Source: Membranipora membranacea (Eukaryota; Bryozoa; Gymnolaemata; Cheilostomatida; Membraniporidae). Taken from it: a stretch of DNA of 64,000 nucleotides. The notes beneath the pieces were generated by a model. The model was given only the letters and a program-made list of their open reading frames with translations. It was not told the origin of the DNA and ran no database searches. Shown here one piece after another: positions 1 through 13,700 of this stretch. Position 1 is the stretch's first letter, and each line of letters opens with the position of its first letter. The DNA lies in NCBI GenBank assembly GCA_914767715.1, contig OU612065.1, positions 39,184,001 to 39,248,000 on the forward strand, given 5' to 3'. The translations under genes were made by a program, and so were the position numbers.

Positions 1-797
1 AATGCCGACCACATTACAGTGGAGAACAGTGTGTATCCTATCGAGTAATTAACAGTGGGTCAAAATAAACCAATCACAGATAAGAGCATCACAGCGACTA
101 GATCATCAAGTAACACAACTTAATTGTATTTGGATAATTCTCTTGTAAACATCCTTAGAAAATAAACACTTGTTGCTCTGTAGGTAAAATATTCACTATA
201 TAATTTACCTGTTTGTAGAACAGTATACCAGAAAAAAAACCCACAATGTTTCCCACCATAAATAACAGCAACACTGTATGCCCATGGAAGAAAAAAAATT
301 ACCTAGCAAAAAAAATAGAGAAAAGGAGCAAAAAAACTGCTGCTAAATGTAATGAATTGCTGTTTAATGCATCAGAGATTATGCAAACAAAGGAATCCCT
401 CACAAATGGCGACCCAAAGTTTCAAAATAATCAATTATCATGGGAAAATATCCACCAGTCCGTCTCTATTTCTGGTATTACTACAGAATATGGGAGAAAT
501 CTTAGGAATAAGTTAAAGCATTATCTTTATATAAGATAGAGGGTGAAATAAGGAGTAGTATGTATGTATGTATGTTTATATTTGGTCTCAATCTCTGAGA
601 AATAAAACTGTCTCTGTAGGGTGCTCTGTAAAAATTATTAAAACTGCATAGTGCATAGTGCATAGTGCAGGCAGGGAGGGTGCTGGAGGGCATGGACTGA
701 CAATAACAGAGATAATATATTCTTTGAGCAGTGACTGGAAGATTGTTGAAGAAAAATATAATTCACCTACTACAGTATCAAAGACTATAGTATGGTT
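1..797. other. 3' flank of VPS13B, no gene recognised
   Basis: This stretch follows the VPS13B stop codon (minus strand, ends at 798). A 97-codon plus-strand open frame at 246-539 is lysine- and asparagine-rich, shows no recognisable domain and is probably chance. A short TATG microsatellite lies near 558-575, and a GTGCATA repeat lies near 648-668. The VPS13B 3' UTR and polyadenylation site should fall here, but I could not pick a convincing signal. Confidence 0.5.
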
Positions 798-3700
798 CTA
801 TGTTTTCATATTAGAAGGTTTATAATGGTATGAACGGTTGTGTAACTTGGACTTGGCGAATTTGAACATAGTCAGGAAGAATGATGCGTCGTTTGGAGGT
901 ACACAGTACTCGTGTAGTAACATAACAGACTGCTGGTGCTGTGGAGGTTTGGTAGAGTACTGAGAATGGTACCCTGAGGTAGAATCTACGATAAACTCCT
1001 CTATCCTGTTCTTATGAGACAACTCCAAATCCTGAAAACGAAATCAGAACAGTGTGGATTAAATATTCACTCTGCATCGTAGAGAATCAGAAATGTCTTG
1101 GCAGTCCAGATATGCATAATTGAAATATATATGACTTTTTAACAACGGAACCCTTGAGTTTTAACCTTGTTTAAGCCGATCATCTACCTACTGCTCAGCT
1201 GAAGAAAATGCCTTTGCCTGATGAGTATCTAGCAAGCAGAGAAGGTAATTTTAAGGACTGAAAAATGCTATGAATGACAACTAACTCAACGGAGATGCGT
1301 AATGGCCATCAAATGCTGCCTTTATTTTACTCTGATTATGATTAGTATTTGAATCATACATGGCACAGTTACATAATTCCACTTTTGTTTAGGGCAGCCA
1401 CAGAGATAGTACTCTGAGATATAGGTACTCTGGGAGTATTTATCTGTAACTATTATGGTGATGGTATACGACAGTAGAGTAATTTTGGAAAGTTTATGCC
1501 CTCATATTAAGTGTATCACTGTATTGGATTCGTATGTCGCATATAAGTAAGTAAGTAAGGATCTAATGGCAAAGGTAGATGCAGTAGGGGTTATCCTAAC
1601 CTTGGTCACGCATCGCTGTGAAACAATATCAGAAAAGAGTGATAAATAGATAAGAGAAAAAATGAAAACATGGGAGTGCGTGTGACGTCATGATAAATAT
1701 TACAGCATAGAGCTGAATTCTGAATAATAAATTATATTTAGTTGGTAGAGGCTGTATCTGTTACACTATTGTAGGTTGTTTAGTTGGTTGGTTGGTTTAC
1801 CACATTACTGATGTTGTGAGCTTCTGAACGCCAGGATAGCACAAAACTTTGTAAGACAGCGGACCACAGTATTACACATTTGGTTCAACACAAAACAACA
1901 TAGAGCAAGGTCTTAAGACTCTCACAAAGCTTCAAGTAACAAGGTGAACGCTTTACCTGCTTTTCCAATTTCACAACAGGCTTCTGTAACAACACAGCGG
2001 AACATGTGTTTGACTTTATCAACATAACTGTCATTGAATAACAAACATGATATGTGTTTTCACAGGAAACTAATTTGGTTTGATAATAATTTCGTTTCAT
2101 TTTCCCTCAAAATATGTCCCTGAAAATGTTTATATAAGCAAAGATCAAGGATTACATTGTGTTGAACAGAGCGATGACCCAATTGGCCACAATACTGATA
2201 CTGCTCACTTTGATGAGGAAATTCTGGTTGTTAGAGGGAGCTTTATTGCACTTAGTGGTTTTGTAGGCGGATATGGTGTACAAAGTGACTGTGGATATAT
2301 TACATTATTGGTAGGGAAATATTTTACATCCATATCGGGGGGGGGGGGGGGGGGGGGGTGAATATGTTAAATATCAAACAAGTTATTGACATTATGGGTG
2401 ACAATAGGTATTGTAACATCATTGTGTGTGGTATGGTTATGTCTACATAAAATGGTTTTGTGTGTGATAGGGTACAATAGACAAATTTTAGAGGGAGCCA
2501 AGCATATCATAGGATATGGTTTGTGAGTACAGTCAAAGATAATACAGTACAATGGTATGACGCAGCTGATGTACAATAATGATTGGAGGTGTTCAAGTAT
2601 AGGGGGAGAAACTCCAAAAGCAGGAAAACTGGATTCAGGGAGTTTGGGACCAAACTCCCTGCTGGATTGAACTTGATTATTGCCTGGTGAGAAATTGCAA
2701 CAATAGAAGTGGGATCCAATGAAATCATCCTCTATTTGAGGACAAAGTGAGCCCAGAGCTATTCTGCAAGCCACATGATCTGTATTGACCACTACAACAA
2801 TAGAATGTGGAATGAAGAAACAGACATTAGTAAATCCATACCTTTGCGGCTGCACTGCTGCCACTTTGGTCACCAGTAAGATATATTCTCAGGTAAACAC
2901 TGTCCATCTCTTCGTATTTATGACAGTCGATCTCTGAGAGAGCGAACGCCTGCTGCTGAAAACTCTCCTTACAGTCTATCACCACGACGAGCTCCGGGAG
3001 TAGTACCAGGGTAACCATGTCGGTGTCCCCGGCTCTCACAGCTGACATGGCTCTCACAGTGCCTATCACCCTACCATGATTCATAGTGAGCAGCGGAAAT
3101 CTCCTGTTACAAATTAAAATATCGGATGGTTATAATTAACAGTCATTGAAATACTCAAGGATGGCTATATAAAATAATTTATAATTTGTTCATCTTCAGC
3201 AATGGCTATTTAACGGGTTTTGTATTTATGTCTGTCATACATACAACTGAAGATGTCTTCCCTCCACAAGTAGGCAGATAACTCAACATTAGCATATGTT
3301 GCCTTCTGTAACAAGGTATGTTACAGACGAAAATCTTACTTACCATCTAAACTTGAGAGGTGAGTAATCATACAAAGAGTCTATCTCCAGGTTATATTTA
3401 TCACATAATGGTAAAGTATTACTGCTCAGTCCGATACTACTCATCAATCCTTTAAAATATAAATCAGTACTGACTCTTGTGTATCTATAATACTGTAACA
3501 CATCCTATCTGTTAATCACCTTATATCCAGGAGATTTGTGGTCTCAGAAGTTGTGACATTTCGCAGTAGCTATGACAGCCTATATCACTGAATGCTTGAT
3601 CCTGTTTGCACACACTTCCTGAGCAATAATTTATTTGAGATCTACTCCGTGAATGACAAAATCAAGAAGAAAGACAGCTAGTGTTAAAAGATTTCTTCCA

Positions 3701-4794
3701 AGAGCCAGGTTTATTGAAAATCTTCTTGAGTATTTGGAGAGAGAATGAAGCTGACAACTTACCATGCCCAGTCTGTGATATGAACTCTGCGGTACCACTG
3801 ATCGGTTTAGTGACCACTCCTATCAGACCTTTACCTACACCTGTCACTACCCCAGTAGCCCTGTCTGTCACAGAGGCCTCCTCACTCCACAGTCCCTGTA
3901 ACGGTTGGTCTGCCAACCCGGCCACTGCACCTGATATATGAGGAGACAAACTTGACAATTGTCATTTGTGATAGAAATCATGTCGCTGCATTTGTTTTCT
4001 TGCTAAGCGAATGTAAATGGGACAAAAAGATTACTGATCATATAAGAAACCCAAGCAGCAATGAAGTGGCATTCCGCACAGATTATGTACTTATTTTTTC
4101 AACACAGCCCAGTGACATTTAACTGAGACGGACAGCAATGAAGAGTGAATTTCATACCTAGGAAGCTGAGAGATAGCCCAGCGAATCCTTGTCTCAGACC
4201 CTCAGATAAAGCCTGAGGTTTGTGTCTTCTTATCTTATCCTGTCTCTCAGTATGGGAGTCGTCCAGGGACAGCCTATCCATATTACGGGATACACTCTGA
4301 GCAAAATGTGTGACTGATGTGAGGGTACCTATAAAAACATGAAAAAAAATCTAAGAAAACATAAACATTTTAAATACACTGAAAGTTAGACACAAATCTA
4401 AATCTTAGGTAGCGTAGAGTTGTGCGTATATTACGTCATATGTAAAGCAAATAACACCATGCTGATCCTGTCTGTATGAGAACATCTCCTTCATTACAGC
4501 CCAGGCAAAAATTTAAAGCGCCTTCACAAAGATCTCTATATCCCCAATGTACAATTACTCATCATCACATAGATTTGACATATGGTAATAACAATACTCA
4601 TTCGGTTCAGTCGATACCTTGAGTTACATTCCTGACGACGGATGTCATTCCTTGACTAACACCAGTGATGAATGCTCCGGGTCCCTTCTGTAGACCATAG
4701 TAAGGTAAGTACACCAGATCAGATAAGCCTGCCTTAAAGCTTCTCACCATACCAGTGGGATTGAACAGTAACTCAAGTGATCCGACAACCCAGC
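798..4794 (-). CDS. VPS13B: VPS13B exons 59-64: ATG2-like C-terminal helices and PH-like domain
   Basis: Exons are 4618-4794, 4158-4328, 3763-3930, 3344-3449, 2842-3103 and 798-1031 (residues about 3627-3998). Exon 59 reads FNPTGMVRSFKAGLSDLVYL then GPGAFITGVSQGMTSVV. Exon 60 has SRNMDRLSLDD, and exon 61 has TGVVTGVGKGLIGVVTKPIS; all align closely with human VPS13B. These amphipathic helices bind membrane in the VPS13/ATG2 family. Exon 63 (VVVIDCKESFQQQAFALSEI) and exon 64 form the final PH-like domain. The last exon ends FFLTMFKFAKSKLHNRSYH, matching the human tail. The last intron (1032-2841) is the longest in the gene. Confidence 0.95.
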
Positions 4795-7700
4795 CTGAGA
4801 AAGAGATAGCAGGTTGACAATGCAGTTTTGAGGCTAGTTTCAAATAAAGTGTATTTCTGTGCATGTTATTTGCCACAAAAAAAGTCATCTCAGTGACACA
4901 GGCAAATGTTCACATAATGCTCAGGTACTCTGAATTTCTGTAAACAGGATTGGTGCCTTAATGACCTCCCTACTCTGAAGCTTGCCCAGGTTTAAGTACA
5001 CTCTTTGAAGAATGTTGAAATGTTTCACATCCAGTGACACAAAGAAAATATATGTATAGCCACTTACCAGCACTGTATAAAGCTCCAGTACCATAATGAA
5101 ATCCCATATCTGTAGCTAGCTGACTAGGGGAGGTTACAAGAGACACCCGACTAAGCTGAGGTAGAGTAACAGGAGCTCGATCTGAGGCTAAGAACACTTT
5201 GATAGAAGCGTGTACACTGACCAGAAGTTCACATTTACCGATCACCAGCTCCCTGAGCAGCAGAGGGCGAGCTTTACTCCTATGGCTGTTCAACACTCTT
5301 TTAGGAACCAAAGCCTCATTCTACAAAAGTTTATCATTATGATAATGTGGGCTTCATAAAACAAAGAAGTGTAAAAGTATAATTAAAACTAATTTTCTGC
5401 CTTAAAATCCCAGTTTGGCAAGTAAAGGACTGTTGAAAGTTCAAAGTTTTCATAATTACATGTGTGTCCTGTTTTCTCATCGGCAGAGCGCTGACCAGTG
5501 TAACATAAGAGTCAATCTTCTTCAGCAGATCTTGGAGGAGTATGTCCTCCACCTCCAGGCAGATCGGCTTATTACTAAATCTCACTGCTACCAGGCTCAT
5601 AGAGTCGGAGGCAGACGACTCAAGATCTAACTCTGCAGTCATCAAGCTGTCGGCCTTCACCTGCTGCAACTGTGTGTAATAAAATTTGAGAATCATCAGA
5701 CTGAACGAAAAATTAATTTTTTGTTCGATTGATGTATTGATAATCTGGAAAACAAGACATTATGTTTTGAAGTTATGCACTCTTACCTTGTGCTGGAAAT
5801 CTTCCTTGTTAGCCCTCGAAGCTGGTTTCTGTGCCGATACAATTATAGGGAAGTCATATCTTTCAGAGTGGCATTGTTGATTATATACGTTGAGATTTAG
5901 CATATGGAGATTGATATGGAGAGTGTCTAGTGGTTGTCTCCTCTTGACTTGTGATGAGCTATGCGAGGCGTGTACTAACACACCCTCCATTACTATACGC
6001 ATAAACTCCTGTCTCCTGGCCGCCTGAGAGACCTCATCCAGCAGTATCACTGATACCTACAATCAATATACGAACGCTATCAGACAATCTACCATAAAAA
6101 AGACACTGAATAGTCTCAGGTGCTTACTGCATGCATGTTATTCAATGTTTTTGATATGTTCTGGTAAAAAAAATAATAGGTATTTTTGGTGAGCAGTGGT
6201 AGACATAGTATTTTGTCAGTCTATGGTATTATGATGAAAAGTACGAGATTATGCAGATATTTGGGAATGCAGAGGTATGTTCAAACCTACCCTGTTGTAT
6301 ACTACTATACCCTGTTGTACACTGTTGTACACTCACACTTACCTTGTTAAACAACACGTCAGATGACACAAGTAGGACATTACTGGTAGCTTTCCCCACA
6401 GGTGATACAGGCGTATGGGGTGTTCCCATCGAGTTTGCACTCTGAGCCCTAGATCTTGGAGTAGTATCTATTTGAAGTGTTGGGTAATCAGCAGATGCCC
6501 TAAGCTCTGACCCAGCAGAGTTTGTGCTTTGAGTCCGAGATCTTGGTGTAATGTTTAATGGAGGTACATAAGGTCGATCATCAGTGGGAGGGGAGGTGGG
6601 AGGAGTCGAGAAGTGCTCACTCGCCATAGAGTCATTCAGTAATGTAGTGTTCTTATCAGAATCAGGAACATTGACTGTGGCTGCTATATCACCTGTTTTG
6701 GACTTCACCTCTTTTACACTTATCTGCAACAAAATGGGAAGGCTTGATGTGAACAAAGAGATTAGTCCTTAGTAGGAACTATACGACCTATATGCAGATC
6801 ATAATCTAGAGCAACAAATCTAACACAATAATGTTATTTATATAATATTATAGAGCACAGATTCAGACCAACATCGACCTCTCAGACAAAATGCTTCATT
6901 AGCTCACAGGCTGTGGATGTTTCATTGATCAATCTCGACACATCAATAATCAACGGATCAAAGAGAAAAAGAACTTTCTGAAGCCCAAGTGGCACTTAAA
7001 AGAATGTAATTAATCTCCTGCAATACATTATGAAAATATGAGGTAATAACTTATATACCCGTACCTCTGCTCTCTCTATAGACTCTATATACACATGTAT
7101 TGTGTGCTGTACTGTCTCCAGGCTAACTTTCACATCTCCCACTTCAGGTATATGAAGTAGTTTGAGAGGATATGTACCAAATATATCTATATCATCAGAC
7201 CACATCTCAACGCCAAAGTGGTTGTCTACTCCTACAACAGTATCAATGTGCAAAATGTCCTAAACTTCAGTGCGCGAAACCAGATATTAATTTGCACGAA
7301 ACTTCCAATGCCTGGAAGATGACTGCCTGACTGTTGACTATTTGTCAGGGTATATGGGTATATTATGTGACTGGTGATGAAACGCCATGAACTCATATTC
7401 TAAAAAACCTAGTCTAACGGTTTGATTGACATAAATGGTATAATGATAGTTTATAAAAGGTGACGAAGATGTAAGACACCATAATTAAAAGCAATAGATA
7501 AACACAGAAAACTTAAACCTTGGCTCACCTGAGAATTTGAGTTTAGGATAATCTTGCTGGTTGACATGAGAAGGGAACTTTTTACTGACAGTATGGAAGG
7601 TATAAGTGACACTGCTCTCTCCATTAACTACAGGGGGTCTGCATAGTAAACTCATAGCTTCAAGTACATCCTCAGATTTAGATGTCAGTGTCTGTACAAT

Positions 7701-10700
7701 AAGTTCAAACAGCCACATACAATGGCGGGCAAGCTAAGCTGCTTCAGCTTCATTATATTAAATAAAGGTCCATTCAGGTTTTCTTCTTTCAAAAAGTCAT
7801 AACCAACCCTATTAAAAATGTTGGGCCATAACAATTAGTTGTGTTATCATATATAGTGTGTAAATAGGTTGAAATAGAGAGGAAGTGAGTAGACTTCATA
7901 GTCCCGAACCCCTAGAATCTGGCTTTTTCAAAGAGTGGTTGAGATGCAAAAGAAAGACACTATGTCACATGTTGGGGAGGGGAGATTCAATTTAGCTAGG
8001 AAAAGAGCCCATACCTGACCATATGCCAGAGTGAATGGACAGAGGTTGTGTATCACAGCTGTGGGTGTATAAGAGTCACTGATGACTATATAAGTCACTC
8101 CGTTCTGTATATGAGTAGTGAGCATGTAATGTGTGGTACTATGAGGAGAGTTAGGGACCGCTACTCCTAACTGTCTATCAGCTGCCTCCATAGGTACCTG
8201 TACGGGGTAACTCCAACCTGTAACAGATGATATAGAAAAAGTCAGTGATCTGATCAACCCATCTCACCTATTTGCGCTACTGATGTCAGCAGGTCCTATC
8301 TCTCGCTGCATGGATGTCACAGTGTCATAATTTTTATGTTTAATTTCATACATTAGAAAGTGGGTACATCAATCCTGTCTGAAATCTTGCAGCAATTGGG
8401 ACATAGAATAACAATTCAATCCATTTATGTTCCTAAGACTCTTCAGTTATCAACAACTCTTACCCTTTTTGTCTCGACTGAATGCTAGGAACAGAGCAGC
8501 AGCACTAGACATGGATATTGTGTCACTAGTCAGATACACACTATCCAGTGAGTAAGTACCGTCTAGACGTCTAGGATACTGATAGACTTGGTCAGTATTT
8601 ACTCTGATGTTAGATATAGGAGCGACGACTGAGGACATGATGAGAGGAGACTTAGTCATGTTCTGTAGTATAAATCTGTCATGTATGGAGATAACTCTCA
8701 CTCCATCACAGTGGTGTGATGTCACGGTCAGATAGAGCAGCTTAATGAAAGGAACAGAACAATTAATCGCCGAAAAATGACGAGGAAAAAAGCTTGACAG
8801 AATACTTGCCGATCAGAATGGCAGCTTTGTTTGATTAAGTTTTGCAAGTAGTGAGATGAAAGTTTACAATGGTCAGTTATTTATCATGATGTCACCTATT
8901 TCTCAGAATAATCTTATGATTTATTCATGACATTTAAAATTTCATGTTTAATCAAATTGCTTCTTACATTGACCCAATCAAATATTGCATTGCCACTGCC
9001 TCAATCAGACACTTCATTTTTTCCAGCTAAGAAAGTCTTACCTTAGCTACAGTATCATCAGCACTATTCATTGTGACGATATCTACATAAGCGTATGACT
9101 CTGTAAACAGGACGGCCTCATCAGGAAGGAAGAAGCTTCGAGGGCTGACATCTTCATCTGATATGTGTACAGGGTCAGATGTGAATATTCTCTCTCCTGC
9201 GTACATTCCCACACAGAACGATCTCTACATTAGTATAAAACATGAGATATTATGCAACAGTTTGATATTTGAGATTCATATTATAATTCAGTATATATAT
9301 ATTAATAATTAATATGTATATTGTATATATAATTTAATATCATTACATTACATCATATATGGCTACAGGGTACAGGCTATGGTTAGTTCAGGTAAATACT
9401 CCTAGTATTAGCCTTAATCAGTTACAGCCATAGACTTAATAATAAGTCTATGGTTATAGCTGTAGCATTATAACATGTTATGTTATAGTATTTCAACACA
9501 GGATGCAGCGGTTATACAGCCCAAGATATTATAATGTATAAGCATGACATTGGAATAAAGAAACACACCACATATGTTTAGTCTTTGTGTCGTTCCAGTG
9601 TATATGAATACTCACGCTGATAGTGTCCGGACAGATAATCGTCTCCCCTGATTGTATGACAGAGAAGTTACCTCCATACACCAAAGTGAGATCAGCCTGA
9701 GACTTGTTACTGAACACACATCTAGGTCTGATAGACATGAGTAAGGTGTTACACCCTGACCAGAGCTGAGACCACTCCACCTCCAGACCGACGTTACCAT
9801 TCAGTGGATCGTACAGTGTCAGGGTGTTTGTCATAACATGCTGAGATTTAGAGAGTGAGAGAGGCTGGAAACGTCCGGCCAGCCTGCAAAGGATATTGTG
9901 AGATTACAGTACACTTAGAAGGGTTATGGGAAAGTGGAAACAATTCCATAATATTGGTTGCGAATTCCAGCAATGTTATGAAAGATGGCAGACCCCAGTC
10001 CTTATGACAGAGAAGTGACCTCCATACACCAAAGTGAGATCAGCTTGAGACTTGTTACTGAACACACATCTAGGTCTGATAGACATGAGTAAGGTGTTAC
10101 ACAACTCTATCACAAGGACTGTCGGAACTCTGTTAGAAATGAACCATTTTGTTGATGCCTTCCAAAAAAGCAAAAATCTAGGTCTGATAGACATGAGTAA
10201 GGTGTTACACCACATATGGTTCATTTCTAACAGAGTTCCGACAGTCCTGGTGATAGACTTGTTTCTACAAAATAATAACTCAGAAAATATACACTATCAG
10301 TTCAACTTGTGATTTCAAGGCTGATTATTGGTCAAAATAAACAAGCCAAGTCATAGAGTTGTCATCTTACGTTCTTGATTGAGCCGATGGAGGCCACACA
10401 GCGTCCTCCTGAGACTGGGTGACATCTAGTGATTGTTTACAGATATCGAGTACATTTAGTGAGTCAGAGTAATTCTCTATATGATTGAGCTGAGTAAACT
10501 TCTGAGTAGATAAGGGTAACATTACAGCCATATCTGTACTGGTCTCGCTGTAAGAAATAAATAGTGAAAGAAAGTGCTATCATAAGAAGCAGGCAATAAT
10601 TAAATAAATCAAATTAAATTATTTTGCACATGATGATCGCTTAAATGTACTGCAGATACAGAGATGAAAATATTGTAGTACCAGAGGAATAAGGGAATTT

Positions 10701-13700
10701 TAATTTACATCAAGGCAAACATTATCAAAACAAGGGCTTGCACCTACGGCAGTCGCTTTTGTTGTTGTACAGATTGAGTAGACCGATGAACTCCAGCTCC
10801 TTCACTGAGTACACGGACACATGTTGGAACAATTACAGTTAAATCTATTTATGATCTTTGCCGACATACCTGAGTTGAAGACTAATTTGATATATTTTAG
10901 CACCATTGAGACGTGAAAGCTCTGTGGTTTTACTGTTTCCTTGTAACCATGTATGAGTAGATGGCAGGATATTTAGCATAAGATCGTGTGGTAGGTAGGA
11001 TCTCACACAATACATCGGAGTTATCTCAACCTAAAACAAGGGTATAAAGTAAGAATGCCTGCAAACTCTGCCATATTATCTGTTTGAAGGGTTAAGCTAT
11101 CAAATGAGCATTCCTAACACAATCCATAAAAATACAAATAAAAGAAGACGACTGTCTACCAGGTGCTACAAACTCTACCAGATTTGGTGTCTGATAAATT
11201 CAAGGCTGTATGTACTCACACAGTATTGAGTAATGTTATTACTGGTGTAGGATCTTGAATGAATTCTGTAACATGCATCAACTTCTTCCATTCCCTCACC
11301 GCTTATCTGGTAGAAACAGAAGAATCAGAGTACGGCAGTTTGAAAAACTCAAAATGATTAAAAACGAAATTAAAATTTTCAGCTTTGTCACTCGATGGTC
11401 TTTGCACTGCCCTTTAGGAATGGATGTAGATGTACATCAAGTTTGTTTAACTGTTCTAAGGCAATGAAATGTGACTTCAGTATTAACGAAATGACGGAGA
11501 GAACATGTTGCATTGCCATGACATTGCTTTATTATGAGAATGTTTCGACTACCGATTTTGACAGTTTAAACCTATTGAGCTACTGCAAAACAAGGTCAGT
11601 TTATTCATGCATAACTGCCTCCCAGTATTATAGAGGGAGGCTAAAGAACAATATCGAGGCTTAAGTCCCAGAAGGCCTGGGAAGAAAATAAAAGTAATAC
11701 CTTGATAAGCTGAGGGTCAGCGATATCAGCTTTCTTATGATTACTGAGAGAGATCTCCTGGGAGTAAGTGCTGCCTCTATTACTCTCCTTTATTCTCAGC
11801 CCTGTCACCTTTCCTGTGTTCACCACAAAACTACCAAACGGATGTCCCGGCAACACCTGCAATCGCACAGATAGAGTAATAACTAGATGGTGTACCTGTA
11901 TGACTGACTCTATACCAAATGCTTTATCTACCATGGTCACTTCTACCAATTATTCACTTTCAGAAGTGTGGGTTAGGTAATCCTTAGAGAACTGACCAAT
12001 CAGAGGGCAAGGTACTGTGGGTAAACAAAGCACAGAGATCCTATGGAACAAAAGATCCTTAACCAAAGAAAATTTTCAGCTGAAACAATCTAGAAACATA
12101 ATTTACCAGAGGCCCTTGTGAGTGAAACCACAAATACACTTTTGAGCCAATCCAAAACTAGAAGGTAGTGCTGTCTTCTCAATATCAATATCCATTTCAT
12201 TGAGGAACACCTGTACTGACCAATATTTGGTAAGTGACAGCAGGGAGAACGGTGTGTGTTGTGTGAGTGTGTAAACCAAGTTGGGCAAGTTTTGACCAAA
12301 AAAATCGAGATCTCAACCATACCTTAGTATGCTTCTGTTGTCCTGAAGTCATTGCTAGCCTGATATCCAGCTCTGTATCTGACATACGACTGCAGACAGC
12401 TACGGCACCACTGATTGTAATCTTCAAAATAATCAAACAGTAACACTTATCACATGTCTGAGAGAGATGTTTGATGCAGGTACACCTTAAAATTTAAGAT
12501 CCTTACTAACAGGGTCACGTGAATCAGTCTTGAGGCAGTCCGAGTGCTCATATAGAATATGCGGCCCCCATTAACCAATATTTGATAACTCTTTCTGAAC
12601 TTGAGTCTGAGAACTTAGATTGCAGATGTCAAGTCATTGCAACTATATCTGGACTGTTAGATCTAACGAGTTGACACTAATTTGTTTCATTGTTCACTTA
12701 CAAGTTTTTGTATAGCTGTTATATCCTCAGTACTGATGAAGAGATGCACAGTACCGTCAGATCCTCCAGTGCGCAGATCTACGATCTGATTCCTACTGGA
12801 GTCTAGTGAGAGAGAATCACTCCACTGGTTAGGCCACTCATCCAGAGATAGCTTCATTCTGAGTGGGCGATACTTACTCCAGCAGAATGAGTGAGCGTAT
12901 CCAGGCTCTATACATACTATAGCAGACTCATCACACCCGACCTGGAAAAGAAGGTAATATTATATTACAAAAACTGCTGAGACAAATCAAACATCTGTTA
13001 ATTAAACAGATGTCTGTGAGGGATGGTATTAGATTCTTCTCGGGACAGGCATGCAATTTTGCAACCTTGGGGAAATGCTCAACTAAAAAAGTTGTTCGCA
13101 CAAAATATAAAATACGGTACACAAAGTTAATAGGGTTAAGTGGGTCATCATCAGCATTAACATGATACTTATTTCAACTCGACATGCAAGTCAAAGGTTT
13201 ATTATCTCCTCTATAAGCGGATTTACCTGCTGTACAAACATATCAGCATGAGTATTATTACAGATGATGTAACAAGCTGTGAGTGGATGTTGTGTAGACT
13301 TCAGCTCTTGTTTAGTCCATGTATAATGTAATAACAGTAGAGAGCTTATCAGGCCTTGACTGACGACAAACTCTGAGTTTCCCGTCTCCATGGTGAGATG
13401 GAGAACCTTCTCATCGCCCTCCTCCAGTAGATCTCCACACATCTTCACATCTGGTAAGCTGATAAACTGCTTCCACACTAAATGTCTATAGATATCACAT
13501 AGGTTTGATGGTTAACTTCAACTGAAGTACTAAGTAGCAACAGACTTTGCTGAAGCTAGCATGGTCTTGTGGATTTTGTAAACAATTTTCAGGGATGATT
13601 ACCGAAGCAAGACCTAGTTTGATCAAGGAGTTGGCTGGATGTAGGTTTGACATGATTTGACGTGTTGTACCTACATCAAGATCAAGGTTACTAGCCAACG

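Noticed and set aside
2080-2361. 93-codon plus-strand frame ending in a glycine run
   Set aside because: The glycine run is just the translated G homopolymer, and the frame lies inside a VPS13B intron with no gene signals.
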